Of a DNA stretch of 64,000 bases, positions 1-12,130 are shown one piece after another (within the stretch, counting starts at the first letter, position 1; every line of letters begins with the position of its first letter). The notes under the pieces were generated by a model that searched no databases, was not told the DNA's origin, and was given only the letters and a program-made list of their open reading frames with translations. Both the position numbers and the translations under genes were made by a program. Location of the stretch: positions 297,803 to 361,802 of the forward strand of contig NW_025064910.1 of NCBI RefSeq assembly GCF_019112545.1, given 5' to 3'. Source of the stretch: Guyanagaster necrorhizus (Eukaryota > Basidiomycota > Agaricomycetes > Agaricales > Physalacriaceae).

Positions 1-301
1 TCATAGGTATAGTACTTTTCCCTCTGTCTTGTCTACATCTTCACCAACAGCTTTGGCAGTTACTTGCAATCCTCCTCTACTGTTGGCATCATTATTTTTT
101 TCCTACATTATAGCTATAAGTGCCAGTCATGACTCATTCACCACTTGTCATCTGATGCATGGCTATCCTTCTCAGATCAGAGTCACTCACCTGAAAGCTG
201 TGCAATGAGATGCAAGCTGCATCTTCTGTTATATCACTTACTTGGATGGATTTGGTGCAGGTCAATCATTCATCTAGTCTTCATCTTTTTTGTTGCATCT
301 A
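1..301. other. CpG-poor flank left of the copia element
   Basis: No gene is visible. The stretch is AT-rich and nearly free of CpG, like the transposons beside it. It is probably older repeat sequence into which the copia element inserted. No domain is recognisable in any frame. Confidence 0.4.
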
Positions 302-306
302 GTTGA
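302..306. repeat. Target-site duplication of the copia element, left copy
   Basis: GTTGA directly flanks the left LTR and is matched exactly by GTTGA directly after the right LTR. Five bases is the usual copia duplication length. Confidence 0.85.
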
Positions 307-496
307 TATTGACAGAAGAATATATATGAGTATCTCAGTTGGGCACAATGTGAGTGAAGTGACTGAGGCATACAGGTAGGAACAGCTGGACTATATAGGT
401 GATCAGAAAATGACAGAAGGTGTAAGTATATATAAGATAAGTAGAATGAGTGATTGAAAAGTAAGATATGATGAAATATATGGATATCCTCCAACA
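307..496 (-). repeat. Copia 3' LTR
   Basis: On the minus strand it begins TGTTGGAGGATATCC directly after a purine-rich tract and ends CTGTCAATA. It is the same length as the right LTR (190 bp) and aligns without gaps. Reading the two copies side by side gives roughly twenty differences, nearly all G/A or C/T. Confidence 0.9.
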
Positions 497-2926
497 CTCT
501 CTCATATCTGTTCAATCTACTGAGATGACATTGAGCATCTTGAGATAACCATTGTGTGTATCACAAGGCAAGAACTTGATAAACATATCTGCAGAGTTTG
601 CATTCCCTTAAACAAACTCAACATGTAATTCACTGTCCTTCACAAGCTCTCTAATGAAATGTTTTTGAATGCAGATATGCTTGACTTTCTGATGAGACCA
701 TGTGTTTGTCATCAATGCCACAGCACCCTGGTTATCACTGTATAATATACTGGAGTGAGGTTGAGATAGTTAGACCTCATCCATCCAAGACAATATTCAC
801 ATCATCTGTTGTGCTGTATGAGTAAGAGAAATGTATTCAGCCTTGACAGTGAACAGAGAAATAGTAGCCTGATGCTTTGAGCTCTAGTAAATCAGACCAC
901 CCACTATAGTGAAGATATAGCCAGACATCAAACAAGTTATGTCTCTACAACCCCCATAGTCTACATCTACAAATCCAACAGATGTTAATGGCTGCTCACA
1001 TGAGAAGGAGATACCAAGGTCTATTGTCCCCTTTATGTATCTAAGGACATGTATTAATGCTTTTCAATGCTCTATCTCTGGGTTGGACTGGAAGTGAGCA
1101 AGCAGACTCACAGGGAAGCACAAGTTGGGATGAGTTGCAAGCTATCCTCACATAACATAGCCTAGCAGTCATTGGTATGGGAATCTTTTCATAGCATCCT
1201 TCTCTGCTTGGGTATTTGGAGACTGTGACTTGTTGAGTACAATTCTGACAGGTAGAGGGGTGGTCTGTGACCATACATATCCAAGATTGAAGTCTAAGAA
1301 TATATTCTCTCAATATGAATGCAGCAAGAAGATGATGATGCCAACCTTGAGGTCTTGTTCAATCTTCATCCCTAGAAAGTAATGGTTCTCCCCTATATCA
1401 GTGAGCTTCCATTTCTCCTCTAATTCCTTCTTCCATTGGCTTGCCTCCTCTATAGTCAATGATGCTCTCTATATGTCATCAGTATAAGTATCTGTGATGG
1501 TATACTCACCTCCAGGCTTGCCAATAGTGTATATGCATGAGTCTGCCTTCAATACATAGTATCCAAGATCTTCATAGGTTTTCCCAAGTGTCTCAAACCA
1601 ATCATAGCCATTCTGCATAGTCCTATAAATAGTATAGACAAGTTTGCACATCTTATCCTCTTGTCCCTCAACTATATACTCTGAGGACTGATGCATATAG
1701 ATGTCTTCTTTTGTCTCACTATTCAAGTATGCCAAAATGAAGTCCACTTGCCATAGAACAAGATTGAGCTTTGCTGCAACAGCAGCATTAGCACTGAGAC
1801 ACATTAAACATGTTGATCAGTGAAAAGTTGGTTCTGCAGAAGCATCTGGCATTGGCTCAATTGGCTCAGTTGATATAGGCATCTTAGTATAAGTAGAAGT
1901 AGTGAGTGCAGGTTCATCCTCTATCTCCCCCACACTCACACTTCAGTGCACTGCTCCTTCATCAAAGATAATATCATGAGATACAAACACACATTCTGAT
2001 TGATTGAATATGTGGTAATTAGACTCTGAGTATCTCAGAAAGATGTATTTCTTTGATCGATCATCAAGTTTGCTTCTGCTATCTACTAAAACCCCATCAG
2101 CTATAGGTTTCTTTGCTCAGCAAGTGGATCTAAATACTTATAAAAATCCCATGTCCTGTTGTCACTCTGAGAAACCCTTTACTGATACCACTCTGGAATG
2201 ATGACTTAAAGAAATGAGGTTTTATATGAAGATTGATATAGAGATGGCCTCAGCCTAGTAGCAGTCAGTGAGACCAAAGTCACTTAGTAAAGCTCTTGTA
2301 TCCTCTATGGTGGTGTGTAGGGCATGTTCAGCTAATCCATTCTAGGCTGATGAGTGGAGTGCAGTTAACTCATGCTTCTCACAGTATTGTTTCTACTTTA
2401 CTCCTGCAAAAGCATGATCAGCATGTATATGCTTAAGCTTTCAGCCAGTCTGAGTCTCAGCCATATGCTTGTATCTGTCAAAAGCAGCTATAGTAGTGTT
2501 GTCTGCTTTGTCTGCCAGAAATTCCTCTGTCTTGAATGATGTATCACTATTGACAAATATCATCATATAAGTCTTTTCATTTGGTGACACTGTTTGAGAT
2601 AGTTCTCACAAATCTGTTGCAATAAGCTCCAGCAGGTTGACATTAGAATTGGTGGGCTCATTGAAGGGACAGTGAGCATGTTTTACTAAGATACAGTTCT
2701 CATAGCATCTCTAGATGGGCTCTGAGATAATTTCCAAGCCATCCATCAGCTTTTTTGATGTCATCTCCTTGATTTTTGCAGGGCTCATATGGACAAAATG
2801 ATAATGCCAGATATCCAGCAAAGTGGGAGATGAGTGGAATGCCATGGCTTAGGGGCTAGATATAGCATCTAGCATATATATACCATCCAAGCCTCATTCA
2901 GCAAAGATCCCTTTATCAGACTTATC
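497..2926 (-). pseudogene. Copia pol remnant: integrase, reverse transcriptase, RNase H
   Basis: On the minus strand, about 2,640-2,090 translates to an integrase core in which ATDLCELSQTVSPNEKTYMM, a HADHAFAGV segment and a KKYIFLRYSES segment are recognisable. At 1,804-1,469 the reverse transcriptase shows VDFILAYLNSETKEDIYM and, at its end, TDTYTDDI, matching the YxDD-type catalytic region of fungal copia RT (here Y-T-D-D). At about 780-500 the RNase H end shows ILYSDNQGAVALMTN and ADMFIKFLP. The last codons, NVISVD then stop, lie just before the LTR. Stops interrupt every domain, so no protein can be made. Confidence 0.9.
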
Positions 2927-4386
2927 TTAGACAACTGTATAGCTATTAGAGAACACAGTTGACAACCCAGCCTTGTCTAAGATGCTTACAGAGATGAGAT
3001 TCACAGTGAGTGAAGGTGAATGCAAGGTATTTTTGAAGGTGAGCTTAACATCTCTCTCATTCAGTCTGAAGACTTTTGTTGCTGTACTCTGGCCCAGAAT
3101 CTCAAACATTCTCTTTCCCTCAACTGCAGATAAGCTAATACAGAAGGCTACTAGCATGTACTCTGTGAAGTCATCATAATTCCTGAAGAAGTAGTCACTT
3201 GCATCAGAATCTATAAAGGTTAGAGTGATGGCTAGAGTACAGCTCTTGAACATAGTTATGATGAAGGCTGTTTTAGCAGAGTCAGCCTTGCATGTAAAGT
3301 GTTCTACATCCTTAATATTGGCCTCACTAGTGTTTATACTCTTGACAAAAGATATCTTATCATTTTCAGCAGTATCTTCATCATCAGAGTCATTGACATC
3401 AGTGAGAGAGGGTATTTTGAGATCTGTCTCTTTTTCAATCTTTGACATCAACATAGTGCTGCTCTCTATTTCATCTCAATGCCAGAAGGAATAAGTATCA
3501 TTCTACTCATATATCCTTTTATCAGTGCTGCTATCCTCAATTACAATGTCATCATCATGATTGACTTCTACTGTAGTAACATGCACAGCAAGTATAAAAT
3601 ACCTTATAGTATCAGCTGTAGTGTTTGAGATTGCCTGGTTTGCACAGTAAGGTCAGCTAAAGTTGGTAGAGAATTGTCTCTCTTTTCTCTCTTCTGGCCA
3701 ATAATAATTCTCAGTGGTGTGCCTAGTCTTATTTATGAGCTTTGCAATCTGGGTTGCAGCATCTGCATACTATGACAGGGGTTTCAACTCTAGCCACAAG
3801 TGCTTGGAAGTTGACAGGATTTTTATCCACTGTACAAAGCATGGCAGCATGGGTTTGAAGATGGAAAATCATATTGGAGGATGTTGGCATACCATATAAA
3901 CTTAAGAGGATAGGCATCCAGTGATCAGTCAGGATTATTGAATGAATAATTATTCTCTTGAACTTCTGATCACTTAATACTGTAGTTCAAAGATCATTTA
4001 TAGCTTGTCATTTTATATGCAAGTCAATAATATAAATATTTATATCACTGTTCCCATCAAACTTTGCTGCATTCAGTGATGCCTCAGTCTCAGAAAAAAC
4101 CATATCCATTTTCTTTGCATATTCTGCAGCAACAGAGTCTTAGCATTCTTTTGCTGTTCTATTGGTCTTAATCTCTAGACTAATAGGATTAAGAATGTTA
4201 AGGATGATGTTCAAATGGGCAAGCTGGTCATGAAAAACCCACTCATCATATGAGGAAGAGGATGAGTATATGGGAGTAGCATCTGGTGGGAGAGGTGTGG
4301 TAATAGCTATAGCTGTGATAGTGGTGGTGAGAATAGCAGGATAGACAGTAGTTCCTGCAATGTATCCCTATAGGCCTTTTCTCTTC
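2927..4386 (-). pseudogene. Copia gag (C-terminal part) and protease remnant
   Basis: The frame 3,454-2,927 on the minus strand carries a copia-type protease: DSDASDYFF in place of the usual DSGAS, followed by HSPSLTVNLISVSILDKAG. The catalytic Asp remains but the Gly after Ser is replaced. Upstream, 4,386-3,900, the gag (UBN2-type) shows YDEWVFHDQLAHLNIILN and AAEYAKKMDMVFSETEASL. The gag reading stops abruptly at 4,387 where the gypsy LTR begins and resumes beyond 11,637. Confidence 0.85.
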
Positions 4387-4814
4387 TGTTACACACAGGC
4401 TGCTGGCCTCTATGTCACTTCAACCAACCACAAATTCAATCACCAAAATCCACCAGACTTTATCTGCCCTCCATTATCTATTAATTTTATTTTCACTATT
4501 ATCATTTCACATTTGCATTTCACATTGTAATATTTAGACTCTGAACTCAGTAGTGAATAATTGACATTGGAATCCAACAGATCCCAACTCAGAATTAGCT
4601 ACTATTAGTATATAAAACTGTGTATAATCATTGTAACTACTCAGTTTGAATATCAACTTGAATAGCTATTTACACTTTGTACTCACTTCAACTCCTGTCT
4701 ACCTCATCCATCAGATTCCACTCTGAAGGATACTCCTGTTTGCTTCTCCAACAGAACTCTGTTCTGTCCATCTAATTCCTTAGATCTGACTTAAGAGTAA
4801 CATTGCCAATAGCT
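4387..4814 (+). repeat. Gypsy 5' LTR
   Basis: It aligns end to end with 11,210-11,637. It begins TGTTACACACAGG; the far end could be TAACA (4,802) or CAATAGCT (4,814), since both are shared by the two copies. Just inside the element is TGGTCCAGGC, a possible primer-binding site. A TATAAAAC box lies near 4,611. Confidence 0.85.
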
Positions 4815-4899
4815 GGTCCAGGCAGTTCTAATGGCTCTGCAGAAAGCAACAATCTAAACCAGCAGGACATGTTTCTAGAATTCATAAACCTGTTATGAG

Positions 4900-5800
4900 G
4901 AGTCTCTACTTCTCTTAATAACCCTAAGTCAGCCACTATTTGCATCAAAGTAAAAGAACTGAAACCATTTGACAGCTTCAACTCTCACAAACTAAAAGCC
5001 TTCATTGTCTCTCTTCAGTTGAACTTCAATGACAGACCTACTGTGTTCACAATGGATGCTAGCAAGATCAACTATACTATTTCCTTCCTGGTCAGCATCA
5101 TACTTAACTGGTTTCAATCAGACATTCTTAATTCCAATCTGTGGAATCTGCCAGCCTGGCAATTCTCCTACATAGCTTTCTTAGATGAGCTTCATAGCAA
5201 CTTCAGCCCCTTCAATGCTATCAGAGATGCCAAAGATGCATTAGAATATCTTTAGATACATGATAGAGAGTGGATCATAAAGTACATAGTCTAATTCAAC
5301 CAGTATGTCTTGCAAATCAGATACAGAGACAACTCTCTACTATGTCTTCTACCATAGCCTCTGTACTCAGATTAAGGATGACATGGCTCACTATAAAAAG
5401 CTCAGCAACCTCTGTGATATGTGTCTTCTTGCTCAAGAACTCAATGCTCATTACTAGACCTGGAAGATCAAAATTACTCACAAAAACTAAGACAATAAGG
5501 CCTCTAACTAATCCTCTAATCCCAAATCCAAGAGATTCAATTCCTCAGACTCTAGCTCTACACTGAAATCCATCACTGCTAAGCCCTATACTAATAAGTT
5601 AAACAAAGACAGCTGTCTGACCCAGAAGAAAAAAGACCACCAGTGTCAGAATAACCTCTGCATGTTCTATGGAGCCAAACACAAGATCGAGGATTGCAAC
5701 AAACAAAAGGCTGCAGCAACTGCCAAGAGTTGTGCAGCTAAAGTAGACACTGCTCCTAAGGAGCTGATTCCAACAGAGTCAGAAAACTAGAAAGCAACCC
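4900..5800 (+). pseudogene. Gypsy gag remnant
   Basis: Translation gives VKELKPFDSFNSHKLKAF and QLNFNDRPTVFTMDASKI, then a retrotransposon-gag-like core (LPAWQFSYIAFLDELHSNF) around 5,150-5,250. Near 5,650 a zinc-knuckle remnant reads CMFYGAKHKIEDC. The expected pattern is C-x2-C-x4-H-x4-C, so the second Cys has become Tyr (TGT to TAT, a G-to-A change). At least five stops interrupt the frame. Confidence 0.8.
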
Positions 5801-5849
5801 TGTTTCCTCCATGTGAATTCAGAGTTGCATTGACTCTATTCACACATTA

Positions 5850-7936
5850 GAGATCATCATCTTCAATGTAACATCTCTTTCCAATCACTCCTTCCACATC
5901 CCTCTTTCAGCAGAATTACTGACTACTACAGAACCTGATCATTCTCCAACTTGTATCATTCTGTGTCTTCTCACTCTTATTGATTCTGGTTCTAGCCACT
6001 GCTTTGTTGACACTAAGTATGTAGCTGCCAATGAAATCTCCATTAAAACCATCCCTAGTATGCAACTTCAATTATTTGATAGCTCTATCAGAAGTTATAT
6101 ATCTCAAATCACAACTATCCTTATCTGTTTTCTGTCTGGAGACATCTTTTCCATTGACTTCTATGTCACTCCTCTAAATTTGTCTTGCAATCTTATTCTA
6201 GGATACAACTGGCTCTCCTACTACAATCCACTGATTGACTAGGCTGAGAACAGTATCACTTTCTGCTCAAGCTACCAGGATCTCACTCCAACCAATTCTA
6301 CAGCCTCCACCATATTCCAGAGACTTCATGCTCACAGGACAACAGTTTATCTCTCTTAGAGTCTTTTAGCTCAATTTCAGGACTTCTGTGCCCACTAGAC
6401 TCTATCAGTCCAACCTTTGGAGCTCCACTCTATTCTAAATCTCTTCCAGATAGCTGATAGGCTCTATTCTCATATGAATCCATCTATTCCTATTCTCTCT
6501 TAGAGTCTTTTACTATGAAAGCACATCCAAAGATCTCCATCATATTCACTGCTGCATTTGTCTTAGCTAGTGCAGAAGAAGGCACCCAGCAGTTTATACT
6601 GCAGCCTTCCTTGCCTAATATTGGAGCCAAAGCTGCATCTATAAAACTGGCAGATCTTTCATCAGTGCCAGTAGAGTACCATGATTTTGCAGATGTCTTC
6701 AGTGATACCCTCTCTGAAAGGCTATCCAAACACAAGCCATATGATCTCAAAATCAATCTTGAGGAAGAAACATCTCTACTACTTGGACTCATTTATTCTC
6801 TTTTAGAATTTGAACTCAAAGTCCTATAAGAGTTTATTGATGATAATCTATGCAATGGGTTTATTACTCTGTCTCACTCTCTATATGGAGCTTCAGTTCT
6901 ATTTGTTAAGAAGAAGACTGGTGAACTCCAACTTTATGTTGACTACTATAGCCTAAACAAAATCTTCAAGAAGGATTGCTATCCTCTTTCTCTCATTTTT
7001 GATCTTCTTGACTCTGCCTACTCCATATGCATCTACACCAAGCTTAACCTGTGATATGCCTATTATCTCATTTGCATAGCCAAAGAGAATGAATGGAAAA
7101 CAACCTTCCAAACTTGTTATGGTTTCTTCAAATAGCACATCATGCTTTTTGGCCTCACAAATGCTCTGATGGCATTCTAATGATTTGTGAATAATATATT
7201 CTCTGACATGCTTGATATATCAGTAGTAGTCTACCTTGATGACATCCTCATATATTCTGACAATCTGGAAGATCACCAGAAACATGTTTATGAAGTCTTA
7301 TGCAGGCTTAGAGCTAATAGACTCTACTGCAAGAGTTCCAAATATGAATTCAACTGGGATTCCATAGAATATTTAGACTATATCCTATCACCTGAAGAAC
7401 TTCACATGTCTGAAGAAAGAGTCAAGGCCATTGTTGACTAGCTGGTGCTGCAAAAAGTTAAGGACATCCAATCTTTTCTTAACTTTGCCAACTTCTATCA
7501 TCACTTCATACATGAATATAGTGATATCATTCTTTCCCTTACACAACTCACCTGCAAGAGAACTCTATGGAAATTTGATAATAAATGCTTAGCTGCCTTC
7601 AATAAGTTGAAACAGACCTTTACACATATCTTCATCCTTACCCACTGGGTCTCCAATCAAAAGATAGTAGTGAAAACTGATGCCTCTGATTATGCAATTG
7701 CAGCTATCCTCTCCATCTATCTTGAAGATGACAAAATTCACCTTATCACTTTCTACTCCTGGAGCCTCCATAATGTCAAACTCAACTATGATATGCATGA
7801 CAAAGAGCTTCTAATTATTTTTGAAGCCTTTAAACATTGGTGGCACTACCTTGAAGGCTCTACAGACTCTATTGATATCATAACAGACCATAAGAATCTT
7901 GAATACTTTGCTACCACCAAGATTCTAACCTGCTGA
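5850..7936 (+). pseudogene. Gypsy protease, reverse transcriptase and RNase H remnant
   Basis: The protease core reads TLIDSGSSHCFVD near 5,975, with the catalytic D-S-G intact. The reverse transcriptase runs from about 6,660, with YVDYYSLNK (normally YxDYRxLN) near 6,935 and the intact catalytic YLDDILIYSDN near 7,230. RNase H follows from about 7,670 (VVKTDASDYAIAAILS) to about 7,930 (DIITDHKNLEYF). Stops occur between and inside the domains; for example, the codon expected before QGLCNAPATF-like sequence is lost near 7,180. Confidence 0.9.
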
Positions 7937-8389
7937 CAAGTCCACTGGTCTGAATATCTATTCCAGTTTAACCTAGTAATCTGGTTCCACTCTGAAAAAC
8001 TTGGTGAGAAACTGGATGTGCTCACTAGATGATGAGATGTTTACTCTAAAGAGAGAGATAGCCAATATGCCTAAGTCAACCCTCACAATTTTCAATCTGT
8101 GTTCATCTAAGAATAACTCTCTGCATCACTCTGCACAATCTATCTTGAGAGCCCTACCCTATAGGCTAGTGCCATCATGAATATCAACAAACTTCACACT
8201 GATATCAAACAAGCATAATTCTCTGACTCTATATCCTCTGATGGTCCCTATCAGACTATAGCCACTTCTGAATCCTCCTTCTCTCAGTGGTCTATTGATG
8301 AATCCAACATCCTTCACTTTGAAGGCTGCATCTATATCTCAGACTCTGATGATCTCTATCTCCATATACTATAGAACAACTATGACCAT

Positions 8390-9660
8390 ATCTTAGCAGG
8401 TCACTTTAGTCAAAACTGAATATTAGAGCTAGTCTAATGGAACTACACCTGGCCAAAGATGCATGAATATATTTGACACTACATTAAGTCCTGCACAGTT
8501 TGTGAATGCAATAAGACACCTAGACACCACCCCTATAGATTACTCAAACCTCTACCAGTTTCTGAATGGCTATAGGATTCCATTTTCATAGATTTCATTG
8601 AACAACTACCAGACTCTAATAGATTTACTGCTATCTTAGTAGTCATAGACCAAGCTAGCAAGCAAGCCATCTTCATCCCCACTCATAACACCATTAACCC
8701 CATAGAGCTCACCCAACTTTTTCTTATCTATGTCTTCTCCAAACATGAGATACCCAGTCACATCATGTCTGATCATGGCTCTAAATTCATCTCCTAGTTC
8801 ACTCATGCTCTAGCCACCACTTTTAACATAAAACTCTATTTTACTTTTGGTTACCATCTGAAGACTAACAGAAAAACTGAACAGACAAACCAAACCCTGA
8901 AACAGTACATCCACACCTACTGCTCCTACCAGCAGGACAACTGGAACATCCTCTTACCTATTGCTGAGTTTGCCTACAACAACACCTCTAACATGTTCAC
9001 TGGAATTTTCCTATTCTTTGCTAACAAGAGTTATCACCCTAATATCACTGTTCATCCTGAAAGGGACATCACCTTTGCTTGTATCTAAGACTTTGCAGTC
9101 AACCTTGACAAACTCTATCAAGTATTAAAAGATGAAATCTCTAAATCTCAGGCCCACTACAAGATCCAAGCAGACAAGCATCAGATTCTGGTGCTCCCAT
9201 TTACAGTGGGCAACAAGGTCTACCTCAGTTTCAAACATATCAAAACCACCTGCCCAATCAGAAAATTCTCAGAGAAATACCTTGGTTCTTTCAAAATCAT
9301 AGCCTAACCTGATTCCCACTCCTTCACCCTGAGGCTTGTGCTAGATCTTCAGTCTATTCATTCAATCTTCTATATGTCACAATTGGAACTCATAGAAGAA
9401 AACATCATTCTTGACTGAATCCAACCACCACTGCCTCCAGTTGAAGTCAATGAGAAAGAACATTTCAAAATAGCCTAAATCTTTAATTCTAAACTGGACT
9501 GCCAGTTCTGCTGCCTACTACTATACAAGATTCAGTGGCTAGGATATGAAGGTACCAATGAAGAATTTGCTTGGTTACCAGCCTCCAAGTTCTCTGCCAA
9601 TGAGTTTATTGAAGACTTCCACTATCAACATCCAGACAAACCAGGACCCTTATCTAAGAT
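8390..9660 (+). pseudogene. Gypsy integrase and chromodomain remnant
   Basis: The integrase HHCC region is degenerate around 8,390-8,530 (SCTVCECNK). The catalytic core follows with FIDFIEQLPDSNRFTAILV, then SDHGSKFIS and NRKTEQTNQTLKQY, in which D, D and E of the DDE triad can be followed. A GPY/F-like segment (KYLGSFKI) is at about 9,280. A chromodomain at about 9,495-9,640 reads LYKIQWLGYEGTNEEFAWLP. The chromodomain places it among chromoviruses, which typically target heterochromatin. Confidence 0.88.
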
Positions 9661-10129
9661 CATCTGCACATCCTCTTTTTGATAGAACACTATTCTGGAC
9701 TCCTCTGGCATTCACCCTTACCATTCCAACTCCATATACATTTCATACAAGTTTTTACAGTAAAGTGGCATCTGAAGGACCCACACTAGAATCTGAACTC
9801 TTCTCCTATATCTTCAACTCTTCTATATCCTCATCCAGCCTCTTCAACATTGCCTCCCAAAGATCCTCCATCTCCTGATCTCTCACATCCTTGAAGATCA
9901 GTTGGGCCTTCTTTTAGATCTCCATCTCAGACTCTAAAAACAGCTCTGAAAGAGATGACATATCATCAAAACTGTAGTCATCTTGGAGATCTGCCACAGT
10001 ACTATAGACATCTGCTATCTCATCTGTCAACTCATCCACATGATGCATCAACTTGTATATCAATTTTGAAAGTTAGTGGAGGCCAGCAGAGATCTTTATG
10101 CTACTAATCACTTTGTTTGTGGTAACACC

Positions 10130-11159
10130 TCAGTTGAATGAACAGACAGTCTTCTTGATCTTGCAATGAGCACAAGTCTGCCCATGTCTGGTGCCTTCAG
10201 TTGCTGGGCATGCATAACAATGGGCACTATCTTGGCAACAGTGCACACAGCTTTCTGAAAACAAAACTAAGTTAAAACTAATCAGAAGCAAGAAGACACT
10301 TACTTTCACCACTTGACTCCTCTTCACCCTCTGCTGATCCTGTCACCTCCAACTTCACTCTCTTCTTAAGGCTAGCCACCATCTCCATCTCACTATCACC
10401 TACCATGTTATGAGACTTATACTTCTGCTTCTCACCTTTCAACACCAGATCCACCACTCTTCTCTTCTTCTCTTACACCCTCCTTCTCCTCTTCAGAGTC
10501 CTCTCAGACTCCTCCAACTCATTATCCCTCTCAGTCTCCTGGTCTATCCTACCCTCAGATTCTAGCAGCATATGACCAGTCACCTTTTTGAAATGAAGTC
10601 TAAGCCTAAGCCCAAAGTGAGCTATCAAAACTTGATGCAGCTTGAAATCAACAGCCTCTGCAGGAATCATCTGCAGCCTGCTCTCTATTATCAACTCCTT
10701 CTGCAGCATCTCTAATGCAGCTACAGCTCTCACCACAGCCTCTGCAGCCTCTCTCTATACAGCCTTCTTTCAAGCAGCCTCTTTCACAGCCTTCTCCACC
10801 TCTTTCATCTGCTTCTCTGCTGCCCATCAGACCTTCTCTCTCTTCCTCTCCAATTTCTCCTTCTGCTCTCTTTTCCATGCCTCTCAGGCCACATGGTCTG
10901 CTCAGACCTTTTTCTTCCACTTCTGCTCTTCTTGCTATTTCAAATGGCTCTCTATAGCCTCTGTGTATTCTTCCTCTATGATTTGCCATTCCAGATGGAA
11001 TAATTCCTTGGCCTCTTCAGAGCCATCAAAGATAGGTTCTCTCACCAAAGGCTTAGAAGTGTATGAGTGATGACATAGTTTTAAGTTAGGTGATGGTGGT
11101 GGTATCAAATCAAGTTGCAAAACTCCCATGGCTACTAACAATCTTCCATGTGGCCCCAC
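10130..11159 (-). pseudogene. Antisense coiled-coil/Cys-rich reading frame inside the gypsy element
   Basis: Read opposite to pol, between the chromodomain and the 3' LTR. From 11,159 it starts MGPHGRLLVAMGV, contains SKPLVREPIFDGSEEAKELF, then a long Glu/Lys/Arg-rich stretch predicted to be coiled coil (QEEQKWKKKV to RTLKRRRRV) down to about 10,470. After a Ser/Lys-rich linker it ends in a Cys-rich block (CVHCCQDSAHCYACP then CAHCKIKKTVCSFN) at about 10,250-10,133. Within 10,935-10,650 every stop in this frame is TAG or TGA and could arise from CAG or CGA by one C-to-T change, so the frame was probably open before decay. Function unknown. Confidence 0.6.
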
Positions 11160-11209
11160 CAGCCATTGAGATCTGTGCTCTTGAGAGCAAGAATGTAATA
11201 GAGGGGTAC

Positions 11210-11637
11210 TGTTATGTGCATGCTACCAGCCTCCATGCCACCTCAACTAACTATGAATTCAATCACCAAAATCCACTGGACTCCACTCACCCTCTATTAC
11301 CTATTAATTTTATTTTCACCATTATTATTTTACATCTGCATTTCACATTGTAATATCTAGACCCCAAACTCAGTAGCAAATAATTGACATTGGAACCCAA
11401 CAGATTCCAACTCAGAATTAGCTACCATTAGTATATAAAACTATATATAATCATTGTAACTACTCAGTTTGAATATCAACTTGGATAGCCATCTACACTT
11501 CATACTCACTTCAACTCCCGTCTACCTTGTCTGTTGGATTCCACTCCAAAGGATACTTCTGTTCACTTCTCTGATGGAACCCTGTTCTGTCCATTCAATT
11601 CCTTAAGTCTGACTCAAGGATAACATTGCCAATAGCT
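11210..11637 (+). repeat. Gypsy 3' LTR
   Basis: It has the same length as the 5' LTR (428 bp) with many single-base differences, predominantly transitions. It follows the AGAGGGG polypurine tract and begins TGTTATGTGCATGC. The copia gag resumes immediately afterwards on the other strand. Confidence 0.85.
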
Positions 11638-11940
11638 CCATTGATGCCTATGCACTCTGTCAGTCTCTGTGCATGCACTCAAACTCACTTGATTGATACA
11701 TTTCTAACACTCTTCAGTAACTCAGTAAGTTGGAGTTTCTATGAGGTATAGTTCTTCCTGTTGAAATGGCTACTTGTGTCAGAGAGGATGGCAACTTCTA
11801 ACATTGATGACATCATTTAAAGGTGTAGTGTAAAGTGGTGAGAGTGGTAATATGGTATAAATTTAAGTGGTAAGTTGAATCAAAATTCTGTTGCATATTC
11901 TTCTTGACTGAGTAGTTATAGGCAATGAGGCCTCATAACC
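11638..11940 (-). pseudogene. Copia gag start and 5' leader, cut off by the gypsy insertion
   Basis: On the minus strand from about 11,820, translation gives MSSMLEVAILSDTSSHFNRK followed by NYTS, a stop and KLQLTELLKSV. This is the start of a copia gag (typically a GxNYxxWKxxMxxLLKS pattern). It runs leftwards into the gypsy LTR, and the remainder of gag continues at 4,386. The stop replaces the expected Trp codon (TGG to TAG), a one-base transition. Confidence 0.75.
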
Positions 11941-12130
11941 TATTGACAGAAAAATATATGTGAGTATCTCAGTCAGGCACAACATGAGTAAAGCAACTAA
12001 GACATACAGATAGAAATGGCTGGACTATATAGGTGATCAGGAAATGACAGAAGGTGTAAGTATATATAAGGTAAATAGAATGAGTGATTGGAAAGTAAGA
12101 TAAGATGAAATGTATGGATATTCTCCAACA
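11941..12130 (-). repeat. Copia 5' LTR
   Basis: This is the partner of 307-496. On the minus strand it is followed by GGTTATGAG, which resembles the tRNA primer-binding site of copia elements. It lies on the far side of the nested gypsy element, as expected if gypsy jumped into an existing copia copy. Confidence 0.9.

Larger units (their letters stand above)
4387..11637 (+). mobile_element. Ty3/gypsy chromovirus nested in copia gag
   Basis: Long direct repeats at both ends begin TGTTA and share a stretch ending CAATAGCT. The internal order on the plus strand is gag with a CCHC-like motif, aspartic protease, reverse transcriptase, RNase H, integrase and a C-terminal chromodomain, which is the order of chromoviruses. 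A purine run AGAGGGG sits just before the 3' LTR. I could not confirm a target duplication (the left flank ends TCTTC; the right flank does not match), which fits an old, mutated insertion. All coding regions contain many stops, mostly TAG and TGA where Gln, Arg or Trp is expected. Confidence 0.92.
307..12130 (-). mobile_element. Ty1/copia LTR retrotransposon, decayed and split by a nested gypsy element
   Basis: Two 190-bp LTRs (307-496 and 11941-12130) bound the element, and GTTGA is duplicated at 302-306 and 12131-12135, so both ends are intact. Read on the minus strand, the order is 5' LTR (right), start of gag (about 11640-11820), a 7.25-kb insertion (4387-11637), rest of gag, protease, integrase, reverse transcriptase, RNase H, then 3' LTR (left). 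This gag-PR-IN-RT-RH order is the copia order. Next to the right LTR a primer-binding-like GGTTATGAG is visible on the minus strand. A purine-rich AGATATGAGAGAG precedes the left LTR. Many in-frame stops show that it is dead. Confidence 0.93.

Noticed and set aside
4382..4386. TCTTC as target duplication of the gypsy element
   Set aside because: No matching five bases follow either possible right end of the 3' LTR, so I do not claim a duplication.
10642..11070. Plus-strand Ser/Ala-rich frame opposite the antisense gypsy frame
   Set aside because: It is the mirror of the Glu/Lys-rich coiled-coil frame; biased codons on one strand create it. It lacks any domain.
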